DNA of 64,000 bases from Candidatus Zixiibacteriota bacterium (GCA_023138975.1 JAGLON010000006.1:124318-188317); one strand, 5' to 3'. Counted from the first letter of the stretch, positions 35,017 through 45,201 are shown. Numbers and translations are program-made. Notes: generated by a model from the letters alone, not told the origin.

Positions 35017-36863
35017 TGAAGTATATAAAGTGGTTCTGGAAATATTACAAAAACCACAAGCGCGCATTGGCTGTTTTATTGATTTTCTCAATATTTTCGG
35101 CCATGCTGTTAACGATTCAACCGTTGCTTCTTAAGAATATATTTGATCTGGTGAAGTCAGGGGAGACGACAACCGTTAGCCTCCCCTACGTCAACGAGCT
35201 GATCGAAAGACTCGGCGGAAATGATATCGGCAACTATGTACTGATGTTGGTTGGATTCGCGTTTCTATGGTTCCTGGTATATGTAATACTGGTTGGACAT
35301 CGGGCATATATGAATGTCCGCCTGGAGATGGAGTTCCGTCAAGAGTGCTTTGACGCTGTTACCACCAAGGGTCCGGATTTTTTCAATAAGTTTACGACCG
35401 GTGATCTGGTAACGCGAATGACTGACGACGTCGGGCATGATAAGCTGGCGTGGTTCGCCTGCAGCGGGATATTCCGGTTTTATGAGTCGGTGATTCTCAT
35501 CCTGTTTAGTCTGGTGATGATGCTTTCAATTCATCCGATGCTGACCCTGTGGACGACGCTGCCTCTGCCGGTATTGGTGTTTATCTACATAAAAAGCTCA
35601 ACAGTTCTGGATAAACGGTTCGACTTTTTGCAGAAAAAGATTTCCAAAGTAAACGACACGATGGAAGCCTGTTTTTCAGGCATACGTGTTATCAAATCGT
35701 ATGTGAAGGAAAAAGACCAGCGAATGCGTTTCGCCAATGTTGCCGACAAGCGGCAAACGGCGGAGATTTCCGCGGTCAAGGCCCACACTGTTATCGAATC
35801 GCTCTGGATGTATATCTGGCAGATTGGTATTGTGATTATTTTGCTCGGTGGTGGCTACTATATCATCAATGGTACGCTGACGATAGGTGAATTTGTCGCT
35901 TTTGACTCGTTTGTGCTGTTCATGATTTATCCTATGTTCGACGTCGGTAACTTTTTAGTCAAGGGACTTCGGGCGGCGGTTTCTATAAAACGTCTCGTGG
36001 AAATTGAAAACCATGAGCCGATGGTAGTAAACAACAACGATGGCAAAAAGATAAATGGTGACGGCCCGGAAGGACGAGTTACGTTTGAGAATGTGCATTT
36101 CCGGTTTCCCGGAATGGAGCGTGATATTCTTGACTCGCTGAATTTCACGGCTGAGCCGGGTGAAAGAGTTGCGTTAGTCGGTAAAGTTGGTTCCGGTAAA
36201 AGCTGGGCCGCTCGTCTGATTCCTCAACTGGTGAACCCGACCGAGGGAAAAGTGACTCTCGATGGTTGTGATTTGAGGGAATACGATGTTCGCAATCTCC
36301 GCCGGCATATCGGTTATGTACCGCAGGAGCCAATATTGTTTTCGGATACGATGGAAAACAATATTCGCTTCGGGCGTGATGATATATCCGATGAGACGCT
36401 TAACTGGGCGATTGATGTGGCACAGTTACGCCCCGATCTGAACGGATTCCCGGATGGCCTGAAAACAATGATTGGCGTACGGGGCATGTCGATTTCGGGC
36501 GGTCAGAAACAGCGTTTGGGATTAGCGCGAGCCTTAGTCGGTCAGCCGAAGATATTGATTCTCGACGATTGCACATCGGCTCTTGATGCCGATACCGAAG
36601 CGTTATTGTGGGATGGGCTTCATGAGGTAATGCCGGATCTGACCTGTTTTATTGTTTCGCATCGTCCGGCGACACTGGAGAAAGCCGATAAAATAGTCGT
36701 TCTCGATGAAGGTAAGATTGTCGAGGAGGGCGGCCATATCGACTTAATCCTGAAGGAAGGCTTGTACTGCAAGCTGTACCATCGGATCATGCTCGAGGAA
36801 GCCGTTGGCAGTCCAAAGCCTGATAAGACGATGAAAAATAAAAACGGAAAAAAGACTGAATAA
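35013..36863 (+). CDS. ABC exporter half-transporter with degenerate Walker B
   Basis: 616 aa with the same architecture as its neighbour. Walker A is GKVGSGKSW, signature ISGGQKQRLGLARAL and Walker B ILILDDCTSALD, where the catalytic Glu is Asp; the H-loop is VSHRPAT. Its Walker site pairs with the partner's LSRGE, forming the degenerate ATP site expected in heterodimeric exporters. Starts ATG at 35013 overlapping the previous stop. The C-terminus is Lys-rich (KPDKTMKNKNGKKTE). Substrate unknown. Confidence 0.94.
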   Translation: MMKYIKWFWKYYKNHKRALAVLLIFSIFSAMLLTIQPLLLKNIFDLVKSGETTTVSLPYVNELIERLGGNDIGNYVLMLVGFAFLWFLVYVILVGHRAYMNVRLEMEFRQECFDAVTTKGPDFFNKFTTGDLVTRMTDDVGHDKLAWFACSGIFRFYESVILILFSLVMMLSIHPMLTLWTTLPLPVLVFIYIKSSTVLDKRFDFLQKKISKVNDTMEACFSGIRVIKSYVKEKDQRMRFANVADKRQTAEISAVKAHTVIESLWMYIWQIGIVIILLGGGYYIINGTLTIGEFVAFDSFVLFMIYPMFDVGNFLVKGLRAAVSIKRLVEIENHEPMVVNNNDGKKINGDGPEGRVTFENVHFRFPGMERDILDSLNFTAEPGERVALVGKVGSGKSWAARLIPQLVNPTEGKVTLDGCDLREYDVRNLRRHIGYVPQEPILFSDTMENNIRFGRDDISDETLNWAIDVAQLRPDLNGFPDGLKTMIGVRGMSISGGQKQRLGLARALVGQPKILILDDCTSALDADTEALLWDGLHEVMPDLTCFIVSHRPATLEKADKIVVLDEGKIVEEGGHIDLILKEGLYCKLYHRIMLEEAVGSPKPDKTMKNKNGKKTE

Positions 36864-36898
36864 AATGATTTAGGGTAAATATAGATATTACTACCAAG

Positions 36899-36952
36899 TT
36901 GTGATGCCTCGTGCTCCTTATTACCGCGAATAATAAAACCGGGGCATCACAA
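36899..36952. terminator. Inverted repeat after the exporter operon
   Basis: TTGTGATGCC (36899-36908) pairs with GGCATCACAA (36943-36952), extended by CTCG/CGGG-like bases. It is a long hairpin with a 34-nt loop between two rightward genes. A T tract is missing, so it may be a terminator or a mobile palindrome. Confidence 0.45.
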
Positions 36953-36978
36953 TTCTAAATTAGCAACCGGAGAATACA

Positions 36979-37740
36979 ATGACAGATTTTATATATGAGT
37001 TAGTTAGTGCTGCTGATGAAAACCAGCTAATACGTGAGGCCAATTTCGATACTGCTCGGGTAGTATGGCCGGAATATATGCTCCACGATCCTGTGAGTGA
37101 TTACTTTACTGATCTTTTTACCGAGGAAGGATTAACCCCGTATCAGTTTGCTTTTATTGATGATGCAACCGATAAAATAATCCTCATGGGTAACAGTGTT
37201 CCTCTCTTCTATGACGGAGATATCGCCGACCTTCCCGACCGGGGCTGGGACTGGGGACTCGAAAAGTGTATCATGGATTATCGCGCCGGAATCAAGCCGA
37301 ATATGCTGATGGCGATTCAGGTCATGATTCCGCTGGAATACCGTGGTAAGGGGTTGAGTACTCTTGGTATTCAGGCAATGAAGACAATCGCTCAAAACAA
37401 TGGTTTAGAGCATTTAATTGCGCCGGTACGCCCCAACATGAAGTCAAAATATCCGCTTATTCCGTTTGAGAGGTACATTCATCTGACTAACGGAGACAAT
37501 TTGCCGTTTGACGGATGGATGCGGGTGCACTCCAAGCTGGGAGCCAAAATAATCAAGCCGTGCAATCATTCTATGGAAATACCCGGAACGATTGAACAAT
37601 GGGAAACCTGGACCGGGTTGAAATTTCCCGAAAGCGGGGATTATTATGTCGAGGGGGCCTTGAATTCGGTCCATATGGATCTCGAAAACAATAAGGGATT
37701 ATATATCGAGCCGAATGTATGGATGCACCATAAGATATAG
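36979..37740 (+). CDS. GNAT-fold acetyltransferase-like protein
   Basis: 253 aa. The acetyl-CoA-binding motif is IPLEYRGKGLSTLGIQAMK (R-x-x-G-x-G/A-like), followed by LIAPVRPNMKSKYPLIP, a pattern seen in larger uncharacterised GNAT proteins. The first 100 residues and the C-terminal EIPGTIEQWETWTGLKFPES are specific to this subgroup. Substrate unknown. CCGGAG lies 9 bp upstream of the ATG. Confidence 0.72.
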   Translation: MTDFIYELVSAADENQLIREANFDTARVVWPEYMLHDPVSDYFTDLFTEEGLTPYQFAFIDDATDKIILMGNSVPLFYDGDIADLPDRGWDWGLEKCIMDYRAGIKPNMLMAIQVMIPLEYRGKGLSTLGIQAMKTIAQNNGLEHLIAPVRPNMKSKYPLIPFERYIHLTNGDNLPFDGWMRVHSKLGAKIIKPCNHSMEIPGTIEQWETWTGLKFPESGDYYVEGALNSVHMDLENNKGLYIEPNVWMHHKI

Positions 37741-37781
37741 TACCGATTTAGGCGGGGAGTGTGTTTTAGATATATGTATAT

Positions 37782-37815
37782 GAAATCAGCCGAGCCATTA
37801 TACTCGGCTGATTAA
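37782..37815. terminator. Hairpin between convergent genes
   Basis: AATCAGCCGAG (37784-37794) pairs with CTCGGCTGATT (37803-37813): 11-bp perfect stem, 8-nt loop, AT-rich on both sides. It probably serves both the acetyltransferase and the phosphorylase genes. Confidence 0.75.
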
Positions 37816-37825
37816 TAGATTTTAT

Positions 37826-40396
37826 CTATTCCAGCCAAGTGACCAGACGGGGGTGATGCTTCACGATATGGCGACTGTTGTTCGGGACAACTCGGGCCGT
37901 GATGCCCATCCGTCCTGACCGGGTATGCACCATGTCGACGTGATAGATATGATGACCGTCATTTTCACTATGATCCAGCGTAGCCGTAAACAGCTCCTGA
38001 TTGATAATCTGATCCTGAGCGTTCAGATTACCTCGAATCACTTCGACTTTCACATCTTCGGGATTCAAATCACCAAGAAATACTTTAACGTTTAACAGTA
38101 CTGTCTGGCCGACCTTGGAGGAACTCTCAGTACCGGGCATATCCAGTGATGTTACCGAGACTTTATTCCAAACATTGGTGACATTTTTGCACCAGCCAGT
38201 TACTTCTTTGGCCAGTTTATTGTTATCACCGCGTAGATCTCCCGATGCCTGAATAGCCGGAATATATAGCTTCTCGGTATATTCCTTAAGCATACGATGC
38301 GACGAGAAGTCACGGCCACCCATTATGATCGAGTGTTTCATCATGCGGATCCAGTCACGCGAGTAATTGGTGGTATCCCGGTGATCGGCACGCTCGTAGA
38401 ATAAAGGAATGACATCTCGCTCAAGTATATCGTACAGCGCCTGAGATTCTATATAATCCTGCTCATCGGGATTTGAGTATTCTGCCGCTACTCCGATCGA
38501 CCAGCCGGTATCGGGCGTGTAGCCTTCTTCCCACCAGCCATCGAGAATTGAGAGATTCAAAGCGCCGTTCATGGCCGCTTTCATACCGGATGTGCCGGAT
38601 GCCTCCTGAGGCCGGCGAGGAGTGTTAAGCCAGACATCAACTCCGGAGACAAGGAGAGCCGCAAGATCAAGGTCATAGTTCTCCAGAAAGACGAAATGCG
38701 AGCGGAACTCTTCCATCTGCGCGATATGCATAATCTGCTTGATAATTTCTTTTCCGTGATTGTCCTTGGGATGCGCCTTTCCAGCGAAAAGAAACTGCAC
38801 CGGGCGATCCTTGTTGGAAACAATCTTTCGCAGGCGATCCAAATCCGAAAAGAGCATATAGCCTCTCTTATAAGTCGCGAATCGCCGGGCAAAGCCGATT
38901 GTCAACGCATGCGGATCAAGAGCTTGCTGAGAGCGTTTTATTTCCTGTCGGGATTTACCTTTATCCTCAAGCTGTTGTTTTAGTCGCTTACGGGTAAAGA
39001 AAACCAACTTCTCTTTGTTGTGGATATGTGCCCGCCACAATTCTCCATCGGGAATCCTGTTTACGTTTTCCCAGCAGGTTGCATCTTCGGGCTGCTCAAT
39101 ATAGCGAGGACCCATATAAGTCCGGTAAAGTTCACCCAGATTCCTCGCTATCCAGGTATAAGTATGCACGCCGTTAGTTATTGAGTCGATAGGAACATCC
39201 TCAACAGGAAAACCTTTCCAGACATGGCGCCACATGCCCCGGGAAATTTCTCCGTGAAGCTTGGAAACACCATTGGCAAAGGCCGAAAGCCGGAGAGCTC
39301 CGACGGTCATCGAGAACGGTTCTTTGCTATTGCCGGGGATCATATGTCCCAGGTCCATAAGCTGGTCGAAGGAAATGCCCAAACTGTTGGCCATACCAGA
39401 GAGGTATTTGTCTATCAGGCGAACATCAAATTGTTCATTACCAGCCGGTACTGGTGTATGGGTCGTAAATATATTGGTTGACCAGACGACCTCGACCGCC
39501 TCGTCATAAGATAGTTTTTCTTTTTCCATCAATGCCCGGATACGTTCCAGACATAAAAACATCGAATGCCCTTCATTAAGATGGAAGGCCGAAGGATTGA
39601 TTCCCAAAACTTCAAGAGCTCGCACGCCACCAATACCGAGCAGGATTTCCTGACGGATACGGGTATCTTTGTCGCCGCTGTATAGCCGATAAGTTATTTC
39701 ACGGTGCATTGAGGGATTGTCGGGAATATTTGTATCGAGCAGATACAAAGGAACTCGGCCAACCTGCACCCGCCAGATTTGCGCGCGAACCGGCGAGTCG
39801 CCCATTTCAACAGTTATCATCAGCGGCTTGCCGTCTTTATCTTTTTCAAGAGTTACCGGCATGTTGTACCAGTCATTTTCGTCATAGGTCTCGACTTGCC
39901 AGCCGTCGGCATTGAGCGCCTGTTTAAAATATCCGTACCGGTACAAGAGTCCCACCGCAACGATGGGAATGCCCAAATCGGATGCTGATTTCAGATGATC
40001 ACCGGATAAGACTCCTAAGCCTCCGGAATAAATCGGAAGTGAAACATCGAGTCCAAACTCACATGAGAAATAGGCGATATTGGATTCTTTACAAGCGGTG
40101 TAGCGGGTTTCAAACCATTTTTTCTGTGCCATGTAGGCATTGAATTCGCTATAGACACGATCCAGATGCGCGACAAACGATTCATCCTCAGCCGCCGCGC
40201 GCAGTTTTTCCTGAGATACAAGAGCCAACATTTGCACCGGGTTTTGATTGCATTCTTTCCAGCAATCGGAGTCGAGCCGCCTGAAGAGTCTGGTCAAGTT
40301 TGGAGACCAGGCATACCAGACGTTTTGTGCCAATTCCTGTAAATGCTCTATCTTCTCCGGAAGAGACGGTAAAATCAGAATTGGTTTGATTTTCAT
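37826..40396 (-). CDS. glgP: Alpha-glucan (glycogen) phosphorylase
   Basis: 856 aa, GT35 family. It releases glucose-1-phosphate from glycogen or maltodextrin using PLP. The N-terminal DUF3417-type segment (LQELAQNVWYAWSP) marks the short-type GlgP/MalP branch (TIGR02094-like). The active region has YFSCEFGLDVSLPIYSGGLG, HLNEGHSMF and FARRFATYKR. The PLP lysine lies in EASGTSGMKAAMNG. Monocistronic and leftward, opposite phosphofructokinase, so glucose-1-phosphate may feed glycolysis. Confidence 0.95.
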   Translation of the reverse strand: MKIKPILILPSLPEKIEHLQELAQNVWYAWSPNLTRLFRRLDSDCWKECNQNPVQMLALVSQEKLRAAAEDESFVAHLDRVYSEFNAYMAQKKWFETRYTACKESNIAYFSCEFGLDVSLPIYSGGLGVLSGDHLKSASDLGIPIVAVGLLYRYGYFKQALNADGWQVETYDENDWYNMPVTLEKDKDGKPLMITVEMGDSPVRAQIWRVQVGRVPLYLLDTNIPDNPSMHREITYRLYSGDKDTRIRQEILLGIGGVRALEVLGINPSAFHLNEGHSMFLCLERIRALMEKEKLSYDEAVEVVWSTNIFTTHTPVPAGNEQFDVRLIDKYLSGMANSLGISFDQLMDLGHMIPGNSKEPFSMTVGALRLSAFANGVSKLHGEISRGMWRHVWKGFPVEDVPIDSITNGVHTYTWIARNLGELYRTYMGPRYIEQPEDATCWENVNRIPDGELWRAHIHNKEKLVFFTRKRLKQQLEDKGKSRQEIKRSQQALDPHALTIGFARRFATYKRGYMLFSDLDRLRKIVSNKDRPVQFLFAGKAHPKDNHGKEIIKQIMHIAQMEEFRSHFVFLENYDLDLAALLVSGVDVWLNTPRRPQEASGTSGMKAAMNGALNLSILDGWWEEGYTPDTGWSIGVAAEYSNPDEQDYIESQALYDILERDVIPLFYERADHRDTTNYSRDWIRMMKHSIIMGGRDFSSHRMLKEYTEKLYIPAIQASGDLRGDNNKLAKEVTGWCKNVTNVWNKVSVTSLDMPGTESSSKVGQTVLLNVKVFLGDLNPEDVKVEVIRGNLNAQDQIINQELFTATLDHSENDGHHIYHVDMVHTRSGRMGITARVVPNNSRHIVKHHPRLVTWLE

Positions 40397-40752
40397 ATTT
40401 ATTTCCCGTTTTTACAATATAAATTTTTAGATCCCCAAGGCGCCCCTCATGAATTCAATCATATCCGCTGGCTGAGGTCGTTTGCATTGCACAAACATCA
40501 CTCAAGCATTCGGAAATTCCGAAAATCCATTTCGAAACGATATTAGAGAATCCCTTCTTTAATACACTTTTTATATCGGCATTCCGGCGATAAATCCTTA
40601 TATCGCATCGGAAGTTGTACAAATTAGTCCGCCACAGGCAAATTACCTAAGCATAAATAATTAGACAACATTAAAACTAATACGTAATTTTATTGCATTA
40701 CCAGTCGAAAACTATTATGTCAGGGGGGATGTATTAATTTTGGAGAAAAATA
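40397..40752. other. Divergent promoter region of glgP and pfkA
   Basis: A 356-bp AT-rich spacer between divergent genes, with no open frame. GGAG lies 8 bp before the pfkA ATG. A shared regulatory region is expected, but no clear operator was found. Confidence 0.4.
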
Positions 40753-41895
40753 ATGTCAAGTAAAGCTCGTATCGGAATTTTCACCGGAGGCGGCGATTGC
40801 CCCGGCCTGAACGCGGTTATCCGTTCGATTGTAAAAACAGCAATCAATGATTACGATATGTCCGTTATTGGGTTTAAAGACGGCTATGAAGGAATAATTC
40901 TCAATAAGTACATGACGATGGATAGAGATTCGGTCGTTGGGATACTTACCCGGGGTGGCACCATATTGGGTACTTCCAATCGAGCCGATCCATTTAATTT
41001 CCCTATTCCTCAAAAAGGTGATTACGTTTATCTTGACCGCTCATCTGAAGTTGTCGAGAACTACGAAAAACTGGGACTCGACGCGCTTATTGCAATCGGC
41101 GGTGACGGCACGATGATATCGGCTAACAAACTGTCTGAAATGGGGCTTAATATAATCGGCGTTCCCAAAACGATCGACAACGATCTTTGGGGTACGGACC
41201 AGACTTTTGGGTTTGATTCGGCGATGGTAACCGCTACCGAAGCGGTTGACAAAATCCATACTACTGCCCAATCTCATCACCGGGTAATGATTATCGAGGT
41301 GATGGGACGCTACGCCGGATGGCTGGCGTTGGCTTCCGGTTTGGCTGGTGGCGGCGATATTGTCTTAATTCCCGAAATTCCTTATGATTTAGATAGCATC
41401 TGCGATAAACTTCGGGAAAGAAATCGTCTCGGCAAAAACTTCTCAATTATTGTTATTGGCGAAGGAGCCGCTCCCGAAGGCGGCAGTATGGTTGTCAGCC
41501 GTACAATTGAGACCTCACCGGACGCGATTCGCTTAGGCGGCGTCTCCAATCAACTGGCCAGCCAAATCGAAGGCGTGACTAAGCTCGAAAGCCGGGTTAC
41601 GATTCTCGGCCATCTGGTACGAGGCGGAAGCCCGACTCCGTTTGACCGTATATTGGGTACCCGTTACGGATGTGAGGCGATTGATATGGTCGCTCGCGGT
41701 GAATACGGCCGACTTGTAGCTCTTCAGGGACGGGATCTTACCTCGGTAGCCTTAACTGATGTGGCCGGCAAGATACGCAAAGTATCTTTGGATCATTATC
41801 TGATTAAAAATGCCTTGTCAACCGGTTTATCTTTGGGCGTTAGCCGTGAACGGCTGGAGGAACTCCGTAAGGAGCAGGAACTCGTCACTGCCTGA
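40753..41895 (+). CDS. pfkA: 6-phosphofructokinase, group III type (G104/K124 form)
   Basis: 380 aa. GIFTGGGDCPGLNAVIRS binds ATP, IAIGGDGTMISA and VPKTIDNDLWGTDQTFGFDSA hold catalytic and substrate residues, and MGRYAGWLALASGLAGGGD is typical of group III enzymes. At the two diagnostic sites it has Gly119 (E. coli 104) and Lys139 (E. coli 124). By family knowledge Asp104/Lys124 marks PPi use and Gly104 permits ATP, so this is probably ATP-dependent within a PPi-type lineage. It catalyses phosphorylation of fructose-6-phosphate. Confidence 0.92.
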   Translation: MSSKARIGIFTGGGDCPGLNAVIRSIVKTAINDYDMSVIGFKDGYEGIILNKYMTMDRDSVVGILTRGGTILGTSNRADPFNFPIPQKGDYVYLDRSSEVVENYEKLGLDALIAIGGDGTMISANKLSEMGLNIIGVPKTIDNDLWGTDQTFGFDSAMVTATEAVDKIHTTAQSHHRVMIIEVMGRYAGWLALASGLAGGGDIVLIPEIPYDLDSICDKLRERNRLGKNFSIIVIGEGAAPEGGSMVVSRTIETSPDAIRLGGVSNQLASQIEGVTKLESRVTILGHLVRGGSPTPFDRILGTRYGCEAIDMVARGEYGRLVALQGRDLTSVALTDVAGKIRKVSLDHYLIKNALSTGLSLGVSRERLEELRKEQELVTA

Positions 41896-41926
41896 TAAAA
41901 TACGTTACAGTCAAACTTAAAACTCC

Positions 41927-41954
41927 ATACCCGGCAGATGCTTAGTCTACCGGG
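41927..41954 (+). terminator. Terminator of pfkA
   Basis: ACCCGGCAGA / TCTACCGGGT stem with one mismatch and a 7-nt loop, followed by eight T. Confidence 0.9.
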
Positions 41955-42053
41955 TTTTTTTTATAGGCTTTATTAATACAATAATATAAAATGTGATTGT
42001 ACTATTTATAAATATTTGTCTTATTAATTAAATGACCCTACGGAGGATGATTT

Positions 42054-42890
42054 ATGAGTAATGATGAGTTTGATACAATAGGTAAATGGACAGAGGACAA
42101 ACTTAATATTCTAAAAGACTATGTAAGTGCTTATACGAAAATTTTAGACAAGCAGCCAAAACTAAAACATGAATACATTGATGGGTTTTCCGCTAAAGGG
42201 CAGCATATATCAAGAGACTCTGGAGATATTGTTGCTGGAAGCCCAATTCTTGCTTTACGCATTCAACCGAGATTTGATAAGTATACATTTATTGATATTG
42301 ATCAAAACAAGACATTGACACTTCAGCGGGAAGTCGATAAAGAAATAGTTGCTATTCCCAATCGACAACCAGAGGTAATTATTAAGACTGGAGATTGCAA
42401 TCAAATACTGTTAAATGAGGTTTTGCCTTCAATTACTTTTAGTTCATATCGAAGAGCCATATGCTTTTTAGATCCTTATGGAACTCATTTAGACTGGAAG
42501 GTTATACAAAAGGCAGGAGAATTAGAAACAATTGATGTTTTTATAAATTTTTCAATATCAGACATGAATAGAAATGCAATTAGGAAAGATCCTACAAAAG
42601 TTTCCGAGAGAGAGATCGTTAGAATGAATACCCTTTGGGGTGATGAGTCATGGCGTGATTTGTGTTATGATACTCAAGGGAATCTGTTTAATTATGCAGA
42701 GAAAAGAAAAAACGACGAAATTGCTGAGATATTTAGAAAGAGGTTAAAGGAAAAAGCAGGATTTAATTATGTTCCAAGGCCTGTTGCAATGAAAAATAGA
42801 ACTAATTCTACTCTGTATTATCTGTTCTTTGCATCTGCAAAAACAGTTGCCTCTAAGATAATTACGCATATATTTAAGAAATATAGATAG
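42054..42890 (+). CDS. tcmP: Three-Cys-motif partner protein TcmP
   Basis: 278 aa. The pattern [22 protein letters not shown], then [27 protein letters not shown] and [17 protein letters not shown] matches the TcmP family, which is named for sitting next to three-cysteine-motif proteins such as the following gene. The central FxDxD and FLDPYG resemble a methyltransferase-like Rossmann fold; the reaction is unknown. GGAGG precedes the ATG. Codon use is much more AT-rich than pfkA or hflX, suggesting acquisition. Confidence 0.85.
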   Translation: MSNDEFDTIGKWTEDKLNILKDYVSAYTKILDKQPKLKHEYIDGFSAKGQHISRDSGDIVAGSPILALRIQPRFDKYTFIDIDQNKTLTLQREVDKEIVAIPNRQPEVIIKTGDCNQILLNEVLPSITFSSYRRAICFLDPYGTHLDWKVIQKAGELETIDVFINFSISDMNRNAIRKDPTKVSEREIVRMNTLWGDESWRDLCYDTQGNLFNYAEKRKNDEIAEIFRKRLKEKAGFNYVPRPVAMKNRTNSTLYYLFFASAKTVASKIITHIFKKYR

Positions 42891-42900
42891 ATTGGGGTTT

Positions 42901-43629
42901 ATGTCACAAAAATCAGCGATTGAATGGACGGAGTCAACCTGGAATCCGGTGACCGGGTGCGATAAGGTCAGTGCCGGATGCCAGAACTGCTATGCCGAAC
43001 GTATGGCTAAACGACTCAAAGCAATGGGCTCTCCAAATTATATCAACGGTTTTACTGTTACGCTTCATCCCGATACCTTAGGATTGCCGCTCAGTTGGAA
43101 AAAACCTCAGATGATTTTCGTCAATTCTATGAGTGACCTTTTTCACGATAAAGTACCCTTGAAATTTGTCAAGCAAGTATTTGAAGTGATGAACGAAGCG
43201 TCACAGCATCAATTTCAGATTCTGACGAAACGCTCTGCCCGATTGCTTAAGCTGCATGAAAAACTTAACTGGACCGAGAATATCTGGATGGGTGTTTCCG
43301 TCGAGAATAATCGCTGCACTAATAGAATTGATCATTTGAGAGAAACAAACGCAAAAACAAAATTCCTGTCCCTTGAACCTCTTTTAGGACCTTTACCAAA
43401 GCTAAATCTTAGCAATATTGACTGGGCTATCGTCGGCGGAGAATCCGGGCCAAAATCCCGTCCAATGAAAACCGAATGGGTACTTGATATTCGCGATCAA
43501 TGCCATAAGAAAAAAGTACCGTTTTTCTTCAAACAGTGGGGCGGGTTTAATAAAAAGAAAAATGGGCGTATCTTGGAAGGCCGTACGTGGGATGAAGTAC
43601 CCCACCAACTACTTAAGCGTTCTGCATAA
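42901..43629 (+). CDS. Three-Cys-motif protein of the phage Gp37/Gp68 (DUF5131) family
   Basis: 242 aa. [20 protein letters not shown] leads into Cys20-x6-Cys27-x2-Cys30, the three-Cys motif resembling radical-SAM cluster binding. Next come [30 protein letters not shown] and a late [12 protein letters not shown]. It is the expected partner of TcmP, 10 bp upstream. An in-frame TTG at 42892 is possible, but the ATG at 42901 gives the family start. Activity is unproven; a radical-SAM-like or Fe-S enzyme is inferred. Confidence 0.87.
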   Translation: MSQKSAIEWTESTWNPVTGCDKVSAGCQNCYAERMAKRLKAMGSPNYINGFTVTLHPDTLGLPLSWKKPQMIFVNSMSDLFHDKVPLKFVKQVFEVMNEASQHQFQILTKRSARLLKLHEKLNWTENIWMGVSVENNRCTNRIDHLRETNAKTKFLSLEPLLGPLPKLNLSNIDWAIVGGESGPKSRPMKTEWVLDIRDQCHKKKVPFFFKQWGGFNKKKNGRILEGRTWDEVPHQLLKRSA

Positions 43630-43686
43630 GAAGTTATTCTCATATTTTTGAATCCCTATTTAAATTCAATCGTAGTATATTAAAGT

Positions 43687-44772
43687 ATGCATGAAACAGG
43701 ATATAATAAGAAAGCCGAACGGGCGATTTTGGTCGGCTGCGCTCTGGGAAAAACCCGGAAACAAGAGATCGAATACTCGATCAATGAGCTGGCCCGGTTA
43801 ATAGATACCGCCGGCGGTATAGAGGTTCAGCGTTTTATCCAAAAGCGGAACCGTCCCGACGGAGCTACTTATATCGGTAAAGGTATGATTGAGGAGATCA
43901 AAGAGTGCGTCGAGGACAAGGAGATTGATCTGGTTGTCTTTGACGATCAACTATCTCCGAATCAGATGAGGAATATCAGTCAGGCTCTGGATGTCAAAGT
44001 CATTGACCGGCCGATGCTGATTTTGGATATTTTTGCTCTACACGCCCGTAGTCACGAATCTCGATTGCAGGTCGATTTGGCGCAAATGGAATATCTGTTG
44101 CCAAGGCTGACTGGGCTCTGGCAGCATTTTTCCCGCCAGCGAGGCGGTATCGGCGCCAAAGGCCCCGGTGAAACTCAGCTTGAGGTTGACCGCCGTCAGG
44201 TTGGAAAGAAAATAGCGATTCTCAAGAAAAAGCTGAAAAAAGTTGATAAGCAAAGACAGACTCAGCGTAAAGGCCGCGAAAATTTTTTCAAAATTGCCTT
44301 AGTGGGCTATACCAATGCCGGAAAATCGACCCTTTTCAATCGCCTGACTCGCTCCGATGTTCTTCAGGAGGATAAACTTTTTTCAACTCTTGATTCGACA
44401 ACCCGGGTAATTTCAGTGAATTATCCTCAAAATATTGTAATCACCGACACGGTCGGGTTTATCGAGAAACTCCCTCATCAACTCGTTGCTTCATTCAAAT
44501 CGACCCTCGAGGAAGTCAATCTGGCCGACCTGATTTTGCTAATTGTGGATGCCTCTGACCCATATAAAGACCGGAAGATTGAGGTCGTTCGTACCGTTTT
44601 GGATGAAATAAAAGCATCCAAAGTACCCCGGCTAATTATATATAATAAAGTTGATTTATTAGGCGAGGATGACGCCGTTCCCGCCCCGGATAACGGTCAT
44701 ATTCCTATTTCAGCACTAAAAAATATTGGTTTAGCCCGATTAAAAACCGAAATACTGGCTCGTTTTGGATAA
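43687..44772 (+). CDS. hflX: GTPase HflX, ribosome splitting/rescue factor
   Basis: 361 aa. The HflX N-terminal domain (GGIEVQRFIQKRNRPDGATY, GKGMIEEI, LSPNQMRN, RPMLILDIFALHARSHES) and the glycine-rich linker RQRGGIGAKGPGE precede the G domain with GYTNAGKST (G1), DTVGFIEKLPH (G3) and NKVDLL (G4). HflX splits stalled or heat-damaged ribosomes. ATG at 43687; no strong ribosome site. Confidence 0.95.
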   Translation: MHETGYNKKAERAILVGCALGKTRKQEIEYSINELARLIDTAGGIEVQRFIQKRNRPDGATYIGKGMIEEIKECVEDKEIDLVVFDDQLSPNQMRNISQALDVKVIDRPMLILDIFALHARSHESRLQVDLAQMEYLLPRLTGLWQHFSRQRGGIGAKGPGETQLEVDRRQVGKKIAILKKKLKKVDKQRQTQRKGRENFFKIALVGYTNAGKSTLFNRLTRSDVLQEDKLFSTLDSTTRVISVNYPQNIVITDTVGFIEKLPHQLVASFKSTLEEVNLADLILLIVDASDPYKDRKIEVVRTVLDEIKASKVPRLIIYNKVDLLGEDDAVPAPDNGHIPISALKNIGLARLKTEILARFG

Positions 44773-44841
44773 ATAGTTGCATAAGGGCTTAATTGTTTCA
44801 TGTTTGTGCCGATATCTTTTTTAGTAAGGATAACGTACAGC

Positions 44842-45201
44842 ATGAGTAAAAGAATATTAATTGTAGATGACAACCCCAATATGTCCTCACTCCTATCGGA
44901 GATGCTTGAGGTATTTGACTATGAATCGGTTCGCGCCGGAGACGGTGTTGAGGCTATCGAAAAGGTTGAACAGGAAGAATTCAGCCTGGTAATCACCGAT
45001 ATGAGAATGCCCAAGATGTCAGGACTGGATTTACTCCAGAAAATCAAACGGGAAAATCCCAATATGCCGGTTGTGGTTATTTCCGGTTATGCTATCGATG
45101 ATGATGGCAATAACCTGGTTGACTCAATGGCCGATGGATTCTTAAACAAACCGTTTAAGATGTCGGATATCGAGCAGCTTCTCGAAAAAGTTATTAAATA
45201 A
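44842..45201 (+). CDS. Single-domain response regulator (CheY-like receiver)
   Basis: 119 aa receiver only. Acidic residues are Asp9-Asp10, phospho-acceptor Asp53 in VITDMRMPKMSG, then VVISGYA and the lysine in NKPF. The ATG at 44842 has AAGGA 11 bp before it; the frame extends to 44800 but that part is not receiver-like. No kinase is adjacent, so it probably serves an orphan or phosphorelay kinase such as those at 2-9 kb. Confidence 0.9.
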   Translation: MSKRILIVDDNPNMSSLLSEMLEVFDYESVRAGDGVEAIEKVEQEEFSLVITDMRMPKMSGLDLLQKIKRENPNMPVVVISGYAIDDDGNNLVDSMADGFLNKPFKMSDIEQLLEKVIK

